Source of the DNA: JADKAC01 sp964492065
GTDB lineage: Bacteria; Bacteroidota; Bacteroidia; Chitinophagales; BACL12
Reading direction: 5' to 3'
Length of the DNA: 36,489 nucleotides
Assembly: GCA_964492065.1 (NCBI GenBank)
Contig: CAZBHH010000025.1
Coordinates: forward strand, 1-36,489
The position numbers and the translations under genes are program-made. The notes under the pieces were generated by a model, which was not told the origin of the DNA, searched no databases, and was given only the letters and a program-made list of their open reading frames with translations. This document shows, one piece after another, positions 7,038 through 14,787 of the stretch (the first letter of the stretch is position 1; each line of letters opens with the position of its first letter).

Positions 7038-9400
7038 TTGTCCTGTGTTTTATTTACCGTAATAATTTCAAAACTCATTGGTTTTATTTCAAGAATATCT
7101 GTCGTGTCTATTGCGCTGACCGGCGAATTGAAATGCACTTTGTAGTCGTCATTTGATTTTATATTATCCAAACGCAACATGACGGATTTGTCGGATTTAT
7201 TGATATACACGGTAACCGAGTTATCGAAATAACTGCGTTCAAACATAAAAAATCCTTCTTCCGCAAACAGGCTTTTATAATCGCCGTAAAGCAAAGCCAT
7301 ATTTTCGCTGCGGATGGCATTTAATGTTTTCACCGTATTGCGCACGTCCAGTTCTTCGGCGCTCAGGTTGTCGAAGCGCATCATGCGCCGGTTATCGGGA
7401 TCTCCTGCACCCGGCATTCCGATTTCATCGCCGTAATACAGTATCGGTATTCCCGGGATGGTGGCATTAAAAGCGAGTAACACTTTGAGCTTATCGTATC
7501 CCGCGGTATCCACCACTTCAATATCCCTGTTCCAGCCGGCTTCTTTTTCATCTTCATTCCACAGCAATCCCTTTCCCGCATAGGAGATAAATCGCGGCAA
7601 ATCGTGATTGCCGGAAATATTGCCCATCGTGTGGTGATATCCGTAGTAATCCAGTGAAGTCTGCAGCGAATTTTCAAGCGTTTCTATTTTAACCGAATCA
7701 ATGGCAAATACGCTGCGTGCGTCAAAGTATAAATTGAAGTCGAATTGCGCATTGAGTAAACCGCTGCCCAAATAGCTGCCGATTAATTCCCGGCTGCCGA
7801 AGGATTCGCCAATCTGGTAAATGGTGCGTTGTTGCGGCACTTCGATTTCCTTTTTGATGCGATGTGTGAGCAGTCGCCAGTATTCAATTTCAATATGCTT
7901 GGTGGCATCGTGTCGAAATCCGTCGAGATCGAATGTCTTAATCCAAAACATGGCGCTGTCTGCCACTGCTTTTGCCACTTCGGGCTGGGCATGGTCAAAG
8001 CTCGGCATAAACGGTTCAAACCAGGTAGTCAGCCGGTGTTCGTCCCACAGCCGCAGATTTTTCCGGCCGTCGGGTAATGTCAATGGCGAAAACCATTCGG
8101 GGTGTTGTTTCCAAAGCGGATGTTCGGCATGTATATGATTGGAAACGTAATCGAGAAACACGAGCATGTGATGATCGTGTGCTTCGTCCACCAATGCTTT
8201 AAACTGCGCATTGTTCCCGAAACGCTTGTCCACCTGCGATAAACTGATTGGCCAGTAACCGTGGTATCCCGTAAACCAGCGATGCGGAGCGGGGTATTCC
8301 CGGTAGGCTCCCCAGGGGTTTTGATTTACCGGCGATATCCAGAGCGCATTAAATCCCAGATCTTCGAAGTATCCGGAATGGATTTTTTGCTGTATGCCTG
8401 CGAGGTCGCCACCGTAATAATTTGCCTTTGCTTCAACCCGCGAATCAATTACTTGTTTGTCGTTGCCCGTATCGCCATTCATAAACCGGTCAACAAACAC
8501 AAAATACATTATCGCCTTCTGCAAATCATTGCCGTCGAGCATGGCGGGATCCCGGATGACAACGCCGTATTCCAGCGGAATCAAAATATCATTGCTCTCG
8601 CCGTATGCATTATACGCATAAATGCGGATATGCGAACGCTTTACGGCAACCGCCTGCGGCGGAATGGTGATCTTGCACACACCCGGTGAATCCACTGCGT
8701 AATTCAATGCGGTATTTTCCCAAAAGACAAACCATTGCGTTACCCGTCGGCTCGAAGTAATAAAGATATTTTTCCCGTCGGTATTTCTCGTTGTAATGAA
8801 GGGCGTCGAATCCCTGTCTGTTCCGTGTATTGTCAATACGGAATTTACCCCGCCCATTCCGTTGGGGATGGCTTCCGGATTGTTGGGGTCCTGCATCCAT
8901 TTACCGTCGGCGACAATCTGATAGGCATAGCGACCGGGATTTAACACCAGCGAGGTATGCCAGATGCCGTTGCTGAATTGCAGTGCGGTGCTGTCGGGCG
9001 TCCATCCGTTCATATCACCTGCAACAGATACCGATGTATAAACCGAGTCAAGCGGGTTAAACTGAAAATCGAAATATTGTTTTCGGGATTTTTTAAACAA
9101 TATCGAATACCTTCCCGAGCCGGTGACAAAATCAATTTTTCCAATGGGGGGGAAATCGGTGGTAAGCGGCGTGATTAAGAAAGTATTATCCGCATCCCGT
9201 TGTATGCGCAGGTAATCCGGCGCAATAATTTCAGATACAGAATTTGCATCATTAAAATAATCTTCCAGGAATATCCGCGTGGTTTCCGTATGTAATTCGA
9301 TAGGCGTTGCCAGTCCGAAAATCAGATTGTTCTGCGCAGAGAGATGCCCGGCGCATGTCGCCACAATGAGTAAGTAAAAAAATGAAATTGTTGTTTTCAA
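7034..9400 (-). CDS. Exported GH13 glycosidase with N-terminal CBM48-like domain
   Basis: A 788-residue protein with a signal peptide over the first 22 residues (ending HLSAQ). Next come an N-terminal beta domain (about 25-110), a CBM48/AMPK-like glycogen-binding domain (about 115-195, VSVAGDMNGWTPD), a linker domain, and a GH13 barrel from about residue 300 (FVFVDRFMNGD). Catalytic residues are Asp498 (DGFRHDATKH), Glu532 (QIGESFG) and Asp600 (SGNHDLPR). The architecture resembles neopullulanase or cyclomaltodextrinase-like enzymes that cleave maltodextrins and pullulan. The only usable start is TTG at 9398-9400, because the next in-frame Met lies inside the CBM and the signal peptide begins right at the TTG. 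It lies 5 bp after the esterase stop and overlaps the following GH13 gene by 4 bp. It is probably periplasmic, as no sorting tail is seen. Confidence 0.92.
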   Translation of the reverse strand: MKTTISFFYLLIVATCAGHLSAQNNLIFGLATPIELHTETTRIFLEDYFNDANSVSEIIAPDYLRIQRDADNTFLITPLTTDFPPIGKIDFVTGSGRYSILFKKSRKQYFDFQFNPLDSVYTSVSVAGDMNGWTPDSTALQFSNGIWHTSLVLNPGRYAYQIVADGKWMQDPNNPEAIPNGMGGVNSVLTIHGTDRDSTPFITTRNTDGKNIFITSSRRVTQWFVFWENTALNYAVDSPGVCKITIPPQAVAVKRSHIRIYAYNAYGESNDILIPLEYGVVIRDPAMLDGNDLQKAIMYFVFVDRFMNGDTGNDKQVIDSRVEAKANYYGGDLAGIQQKIHSGYFEDLGFNALWISPVNQNPWGAYREYPAPHRWFTGYHGYWPISLSQVDKRFGNNAQFKALVDEAHDHHMLVFLDYVSNHIHAEHPLWKQHPEWFSPLTLPDGRKNLRLWDEHRLTTWFEPFMPSFDHAQPEVAKAVADSAMFWIKTFDLDGFRHDATKHIEIEYWRLLTHRIKKEIEVPQQRTIYQIGESFGSRELIGSYLGSGLLNAQFDFNLYFDARSVFAIDSVKIETLENSLQTSLDYYGYHHTMGNISGNHDLPRFISYAGKGLLWNEDEKEAGWNRDIEVVDTAGYDKLKVLLAFNATIPGIPILYYGDEIGMPGAGDPDNRRMMRFDNLSAEELDVRNTVKTLNAIRSENMALLYGDYKSLFAEEGFFMFERSYFDNSVTVYINKSDKSVMLRLDNIKSNDDYKVHFNSPVSAIDTTDILEIKPMSFEIITVNKTQDK

Positions 9401-9405
9401 AGTAA

Positions 9406-10611
9406 TTAACGTCTTTTAAAAAACCATTTATAAGCTGATGGAAATTCATTGCGCCAAAACAATTCGCTGTGGTTGGCATCCGCTTCGATTATAAATCGGT
9501 AATGCCCAAACTTATCACCATTTTCGGTAATAATTGCATACATGCGCTGCATTTCAGGGATCATGGATTCGCCTTCTTTACCACCTGCGGCAAAATACAG
9601 AAAAGTGGGGCCGTTAAATGCTGTTGTATCGGCCATTTCAAACAGTGGAGGCGCTATCCAGAATGCAGGCGAAAAAATAAACGCATTGGCGAATACATCG
9701 CTGTTGCGCAATACGGCATATAAACTCATCAATCCGCCTAAAGAACTTCCCGCAATATACGTATGCGCTCGGCCCGGTTGGGTGCGGTAAATCGAATCGA
9801 TATGGGGTTTTAAAGTTTCGACAATAAACCGGATACAGGCTTCGCCATTGCCGCCGCCATACGTTGAATCCCGCCAGGGAAGATACTCGTCAATTCTGCC
9901 GGTTCCGGCGTTGTCCACTCCCACAATAATGGCCATAGCCATGCTGTCTGCATACATCTGTTGCATCGTTTCATCTATTGCCCATTCACCGGAAAATGAA
10001 GTGGCATCATCAAATAAGTTTTGACCGTCAAACATGTAGATCACCGGGTAGGATATGGCAGAAGTAGCATAGTCCGGCGGCAGCAGGATGCGCAGATATT
10101 TTGTGGTGTGCAGTTGTGGTGCGTACAGTTCAGAATGGATGACGTCCGGATTTAATTGCGGCTGTTCATGTTCAAACGAATCGTGCCATCCCTCTACTGA
10201 AACAGTGAGTTGCATCCCGGGTTGATAGGCCGCCTTCCGGTTGGGAATATCCTCTCCATCGGCTGTAGTCTCCACGGATTCCCAACTGCCGCGGGTAATT
10301 TTAAATTCAATGGCGCCGGTATCGCCCGGAATAAAAGTAAGGGTTGGTTTACCGCCAATGGTATGAAATGTAAATTGCGTGTCGGCCGGGTTCCATCTGT
10401 TGAAATTGCCTGCGGCAAAATACGGCCCCTCGCTGCGAGGGGGAAGTGCATGGAGGGTGATGGTTACCTGTGCAACGGCATTTGCAACACCGAAAACAAA
10501 AAGAAAGCACACCGTAAATTTCCACGGGCGTTGCCTGTGCCGCAAAGTGGAATACAGCCGCAATGCCCGGGTAAACCTGTTAATTATCGGATTATGTATC
10601 ACTACATGCAA
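9406..10611 (-). CDS. Exported alpha/beta-hydrolase (Fes/esterase-D-like) with N-terminal CBM-like domain
   Basis: 401 residues if counted from the TTG at 10609-10611. A hydrophobic signal sequence lies at about residues 30-48 (VCFLFVFGVANAVAQ), so the true start may be later: GTG at 10600-10602, or TTG at 10543-10545, which leaves a compact signal peptide starting RHRQRPWK. Residues 49-150 resemble a starch-binding-type beta domain (AAGNFNRWNP). From about 165 it is a putative esterase of the enterochelin-esterase/esterase-D family: VIYMFDGQNLFDD, nucleophile Ser290 in AGSSLGG, and a likely catalytic His in DANHSE. This domain pairing in an operon with two GH13 genes points to an ester or acyl group on an alpha-glucan. 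The substrate is not known. Confidence 0.82.
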   Translation of the reverse strand: MHVVIHNPIINRFTRALRLYSTLRHRQRPWKFTVCFLFVFGVANAVAQVTITLHALPPRSEGPYFAAGNFNRWNPADTQFTFHTIGGKPTLTFIPGDTGAIEFKITRGSWESVETTADGEDIPNRKAAYQPGMQLTVSVEGWHDSFEHEQPQLNPDVIHSELYAPQLHTTKYLRILLPPDYATSAISYPVIYMFDGQNLFDDATSFSGEWAIDETMQQMYADSMAMAIIVGVDNAGTGRIDEYLPWRDSTYGGGNGEACIRFIVETLKPHIDSIYRTQPGRAHTYIAGSSLGGLMSLYAVLRNSDVFANAFIFSPAFWIAPPLFEMADTTAFNGPTFLYFAAGGKEGESMIPEMQRMYAIITENGDKFGHYRFIIEADANHSELFWRNEFPSAYKWFFKRR

Positions 10612-10663
10612 GTTAGTATAGGTGCCATAAAATAAAAAACGGCCAAAAGCCGCATTGCTTTTT

Positions 10664-10671
10664 TAATTTTG
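10664..10671 (+). promoter_or_regulatory. -7 box of the T9SS amylase gene
   Basis: TAATTTTG matches TAnnTTTG exactly. It overlaps a TTG at 10669-10671 that would otherwise read as an upstream start codon in frame, so that TTG cannot be the translation start. Transcription from this box would leave a leader of roughly 12-15 nt before the ATG at 10690. No -33 TTG is visible at the expected spacing. The region between this gene and the divergent esterase operon is under 100 bp and must hold both promoters. Confidence 0.6.
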
Positions 10672-10689
10672 GTTTTGTTTTCGATTGAA

Positions 10690-12933
10690 ATGATGCGCAA
10701 CACCGTATTTGTTTTTCTGCTGTTAATTGCAACTGTCAAAATCCGTGCTCAGGAATTCATGATTCAAAGTTGGTATTGGGATTATCCGACCTATGTCGTG
10801 ACCGATTTTTACATGGAATACCTGGAAACACTTGCCGAAATGTATAGCGAGGCGGGGTTTACCTATGTGTGGTTGCCACCCTTGTCCAAGGGGTCGGGCG
10901 GGTCGGCGAGTATGGGATACGATGTTAAGGATTATTACGATCTGGGCAGTTATTCCATTTGTCGTTGGGGCAATCGCAGCGCCTATGATAATTTGCGGAG
11001 TACGTATGAAGCGCATGATTTGAAGATCGTCGCCGATATGGTTTACAATCACCGCGACGGCGGAGCATGGGAAGACAATATAGCTGTGGAGGGATGGATT
11101 GAAAATATGAATGCCGGGAAAATTGCCGCCGGCGATCAACCGTATCCCAGCGACAGGTACAGGTGTTATCTCCCTTTGGGCGGCGCAACGGGAAATGGCG
11201 CCGGCACCTATTATTTTAAAATCAAATCGGCAAGCGGTGCATCGGGCTTTTACAATAAACCCTTTACGGTAATTATGTGGACGAATACAATGGCAGCGGA
11301 TTACGCCTTGCCCGCTTCCGCGGAGTCCGAGCCCAACGGCGGCGCCGATTGCGGCGAGGGGAATAATGCGATTACCCTGGCGAAGCGCATGAATGCAAGT
11401 ATTGACAACAGCGGTTGCGGTGTCGATGAGTTTGCATTGACGCTTTCGGCTTCACAGTTCGATGCGGCGGGAGATACCTTGTGGATCCGCATGTACAATA
11501 CCGGCTCCGGCGGGTTGAGCGATATGACGGATCATTATATCTATGGGCTGTGGAGCGGCGATGCAGCCGCCGACATCCAGGAACAAATCGGCTATCAGAC
11601 GGCTACGGATTTTACGAATATGCCCAGCGGCAACGGCGCCATGAATTACCAGAATTTTAAACCCAACGGCGCTCCGACGCAGTTGGCCGGCGACCAGGAT
11701 GCCATGTTCTTTTTTTACGATCTCGATCAGAATGTCGCCAATACACAAGATGTGTTAAAAGCCTGGACGCAATGGATGTGGGATGATGCGGGTGTCCGCG
11801 GTATCCGGGTGGATGCCGTAAAACACTTTCCCGCATCGTTCATGGGCGACCTGTTGGATTACATGCACGACAATGGCAAAGACCTGGAGATGGTAGTCGG
11901 CGAATCCTACGATTACAATGCCGCTAACCTGAAGGCATGGCTGGATGCGGTAATGGCCAGTATGGATGACGACACGAAAGCAGCCATGGATATACGCATT
12001 TTCGACTTTGCGCTGCGCAATAACCTGGAACAGGCATGCGATGCATTTGGTTACGATGTGCGCAATCTGTTTAACGCATCGCTGGCAGATGCTACAGGCA
12101 CATCGGGGTATCACATCGTGACCTTTGTGAACAACCACGATTTCCGCGACCCCGGCCAGCCGGTAAGCAACGACCCGATATTGGCCTACGCTTATATACT
12201 CACCAATAATAAACTCGGTGTCCCCTGTGTTTACCAAACCGATTATTTGGAACCCGGCAACCTGCGCTACAAAATAAACGGCTTGATGCAGGTGCATCGC
12301 CAATATATTTACGGAGCAGCACAAGTGGAGTACCTCAACAGGTTCGGCACTCCGTACGCTGCCGATTACAGCGGCGGATATCCTTCTACTTCGCTGATCT
12401 ATCAACTCAGTAATGCAGAGAGCGGCAGAGAAGTAATTGCAGCGATAAACTTTGCGGGCGAAACGCTCCGGGTAAACCAGGAAATTCTCACGGCGAATAT
12501 ATCGCCCGGAGATACGCTTACCTCCATTTTTTCGGAAGCGCCCGGCGAGTACAGCATTGTTGGAGCAGATGATAAGGTGTACCTCGAAGTGCCGGCACGC
12601 AGTTTTGCCGTTTGGGTGCAAGGCGATTTGCGCAATGCGCTGATCGATATCAGCACGCCGGCGGATACAGCGCAGGCGGTGCAACCATTGCCCGCCACTC
12701 CAATTTACTGCTATCCAAATCCCGCAAATGAGTGGATACAGGTAAATGTCCCCACCGGTGGAATGTATAAAGTGCTGGTTTATGATACCTCCGGCAAACG
12801 CATTATCGGCAGTACTGTGGAGATGACAATGGGAAGCAACGCTATTCCTACCGGTAATTTGCCGTCGGGTATGTATCAATTGCAAATTATCGGGAAGACC
12901 GAAAACTATCTTGGGACATTTGTCATTGAATAA
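10690..12933 (+). CDS. Secreted alpha-amylase (GH13) with T9SS C-terminal sorting domain
   Basis: 747 residues from the ATG at 10690; a second ATG follows at 10693. The signal peptide is MRNTVFVFLLLIATVKIRAQ. The GH13 barrel starts at once (MIQSWYWDYP) and has VADMVYNHRDGG (region I), GIRVDAVKH with nucleophile Asp375, VVGESYD with Glu405, and FVNNHDFRD with Asp484. Between region I and the rest of the barrel is a long insertion, roughly residues 140-300, rich in Gly, Ser, Asn and aromatic residues, that looks like an extra beta-sandwich. The last 75 or so residues (PIYCYPNPANEW ... LPSGMYQLQI) are a T9SS type A sorting domain, so the enzyme should reach the cell surface or medium. It would make the first endo-cuts in starch or glycogen. 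It is followed after 48 bp by gapN on the same strand. Confidence 0.94.
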   Translation: MMRNTVFVFLLLIATVKIRAQEFMIQSWYWDYPTYVVTDFYMEYLETLAEMYSEAGFTYVWLPPLSKGSGGSASMGYDVKDYYDLGSYSICRWGNRSAYDNLRSTYEAHDLKIVADMVYNHRDGGAWEDNIAVEGWIENMNAGKIAAGDQPYPSDRYRCYLPLGGATGNGAGTYYFKIKSASGASGFYNKPFTVIMWTNTMAADYALPASAESEPNGGADCGEGNNAITLAKRMNASIDNSGCGVDEFALTLSASQFDAAGDTLWIRMYNTGSGGLSDMTDHYIYGLWSGDAAADIQEQIGYQTATDFTNMPSGNGAMNYQNFKPNGAPTQLAGDQDAMFFFYDLDQNVANTQDVLKAWTQWMWDDAGVRGIRVDAVKHFPASFMGDLLDYMHDNGKDLEMVVGESYDYNAANLKAWLDAVMASMDDDTKAAMDIRIFDFALRNNLEQACDAFGYDVRNLFNASLADATGTSGYHIVTFVNNHDFRDPGQPVSNDPILAYAYILTNNKLGVPCVYQTDYLEPGNLRYKINGLMQVHRQYIYGAAQVEYLNRFGTPYAADYSGGYPSTSLIYQLSNAESGREVIAAINFAGETLRVNQEILTANISPGDTLTSIFSEAPGEYSIVGADDKVYLEVPARSFAVWVQGDLRNALIDISTPADTAQAVQPLPATPIYCYPNPANEWIQVNVPTGGMYKVLVYDTSGKRIIGSTVEMTMGSNAIPTGNLPSGMYQLQIIGKTENYLGTFVIE

Positions 12934-12981
12934 ATGAATGATTCTGTTTTCATCCATGTTATTACGCTATAAATAAAGAGA

Positions 12982-14637
12982 ATGGCCACTAAAGAATTAA
13001 TAAAAGAAAAGACATCTACCCCCTCCGAATGGCTTGAAATTTACCCTGTGGAAAGTGCAGTTCCCGCCAATGCAACAATGCAATTCCCGATACATCAAAC
13101 CGAGTATTTGGTCAACGGCGCCTTGCAGGTATGGAAAGGGAAGTCGCATATCATACAATCGCCGGTTTTTTTTAAAACCGTGAAGGGGTATGAACGGGTG
13201 ACAATTGGTTCGACGCCCATGCTGACAGTTGAGGCAGCCGTAGAAGCGGTGGAAGCGGCGTATGCCGCCTACGATCTGGGCAGGGGGTTGTGGCCGACGC
13301 TCTCGGTGAAGCGGCGCATTGACAGTATGCTGCGCTTCGCCAAGGCGATGGAGACAAAGCGGGAAGAAATCGTGCGGCTGCTGATGTGGGAAATCGGTAA
13401 ATCGAGAACCGATTCGGAGAAGGAATTCGACCGCACCATCCGGTATATTTTCGATACGCTGGAAGAATTAAAAATCATGGACCGCCAAAGCGCCACCATG
13501 CTGAAACACGAAGGTATTTATGCGCAAATCCGGCGCAGCCCCATGGGAGTGGTATTGTGTATGGGCCCGTTTAATTATCCGCTCAACGAGGCGTTTGCCA
13601 CCCTGATTCCGGCGATACTGATGGGCAACACCGTCGTATTTAAACCGGCAAAACTCGGCGTTTTGCTGATCCGTCCCCTGCTCGAATTATTTAATGCACA
13701 TTTTCCGAAGGGCGTAATTAATGTGATCTACGGCGAAGGCAAAGACATTGTCGGGCCGATAATGGCCACCGGGAAAATCGATGTGTTTGCATTTATCGGC
13801 AGCAGCCGTGTGGCAAATATCATCAAACAGAACCATCCTAAGCCCAACCGCTTGAAAAGCGTGTTGGGTTTAGAGGCCAAAAATCCGGCAATTATTTTAC
13901 CCGATGCGGATTTGGACAATGCCGTGCGGGAGTGTATTGCAGGATCGCTGTCATTCAACGGGCAGCGCTGTACGGCGTTGAAAATTATCTTCGTTCACGA
14001 ATCCATTGTCGCCGTATTTAATAAAAAATTTGTTGAGGCATTGCAGCAGTTGAAAGTGGGGATGCCCTGGGAAGAAAATGTGGACATTACACCACTGCCC
14101 GAAATCGAGAAGACGACTTATCTGTCCGGGCTGCTGAATGACGCCGTTGAAAAGGGAGCGAATATATTAAATGCGCAAGGCGGTGAATCCGTGTTGAGCT
14201 TCTTTTATCCCGCGGTTGTATTTCCCGTCAACAGTACAATGCGGTTATGGCATGAAGAGCAGTTTGGCCCCATCGTGCCCATAGCCGTTTTTCGCAATAT
14301 CAACGAGCCGCTCACGTATATGCAGACATCGCCATACGGACAACAGGTGAGTGTGTTCGGCAAAGATTTCAACCGGCTCGCCGAGTTGATAGATCCGCTG
14401 GTGAACCAGGTGGGGCGTGTCAATTTAAACAGCCAGTGCCAGCGTGGCCCGGACATCTATCCGTTTAACGGCAGGAAGGATTCGGCAGTCTCTACCTTGA
14501 GCGTGTACGATGCCCTGCGTGCTTTTTCAATTCGCACCACCGTCGCCTTTAAAGATACCGAAACAAATAAGCAGATAGTCTCTCAAATTATCGAAAACAG
14601 GAAGAGCAATTTCATCACCACCGATTACATTTTGTGA
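12982..14637 (+). CDS. gapN: NADP-dependent non-phosphorylating glyceraldehyde-3-phosphate dehydrogenase
   Basis: A 551-residue aldehyde dehydrogenase. GapN oxidises glyceraldehyde-3-phosphate directly to 3-phosphoglycerate, yielding NADPH but no ATP. Visible are PFNYPLNEAFATLIPAIL and NTVVFKPAK (cofactor binding), GLEAKNP with general base Glu298, and FNGQRCTALK with nucleophile Cys330. The C-terminal stretches NSQCQRGPD, GRKDSA and TLSVYDALRAFSIR are typical of the ALDH11/GapN branch rather than of generic aldehyde dehydrogenases. The 60-residue N-terminal extension is longer than in the streptococcal enzyme. It is cytosolic. It lies between the secreted amylase and malQ, so it would act on triose phosphates derived from imported glucan. 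Confidence 0.85.
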   Translation: MATKELIKEKTSTPSEWLEIYPVESAVPANATMQFPIHQTEYLVNGALQVWKGKSHIIQSPVFFKTVKGYERVTIGSTPMLTVEAAVEAVEAAYAAYDLGRGLWPTLSVKRRIDSMLRFAKAMETKREEIVRLLMWEIGKSRTDSEKEFDRTIRYIFDTLEELKIMDRQSATMLKHEGIYAQIRRSPMGVVLCMGPFNYPLNEAFATLIPAILMGNTVVFKPAKLGVLLIRPLLELFNAHFPKGVINVIYGEGKDIVGPIMATGKIDVFAFIGSSRVANIIKQNHPKPNRLKSVLGLEAKNPAIILPDADLDNAVRECIAGSLSFNGQRCTALKIIFVHESIVAVFNKKFVEALQQLKVGMPWEENVDITPLPEIEKTTYLSGLLNDAVEKGANILNAQGGESVLSFFYPAVVFPVNSTMRLWHEEQFGPIVPIAVFRNINEPLTYMQTSPYGQQVSVFGKDFNRLAELIDPLVNQVGRVNLNSQCQRGPDIYPFNGRKDSAVSTLSVYDALRAFSIRTTVAFKDTETNKQIVSQIIENRKSNFITTDYIL

Positions 14638-14787
14638 TGGATGAGGTGGAGCGGTGATTTGGAAAATCGTTGCGGGATAGGCATTCCGGCCGATAATCTT
14701 TAGGCATTCCACCCCGCCGCAAGTGCGGAGCGGCATATCCGTTCGTCGGCATTTTTATAACTTGCAGCCCGAATAATTCTATAGATC

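Noticed and set aside
11755..12957. A 400-codon open frame antisense to the T9SS amylase gene
   Set aside because: It lies wholly opposite a gene with clear GH13 and T9SS motifs, has no recognisable family and a cysteine/histidine-rich composition typical of reverse-strand shadows in G+C-rich coding DNA.
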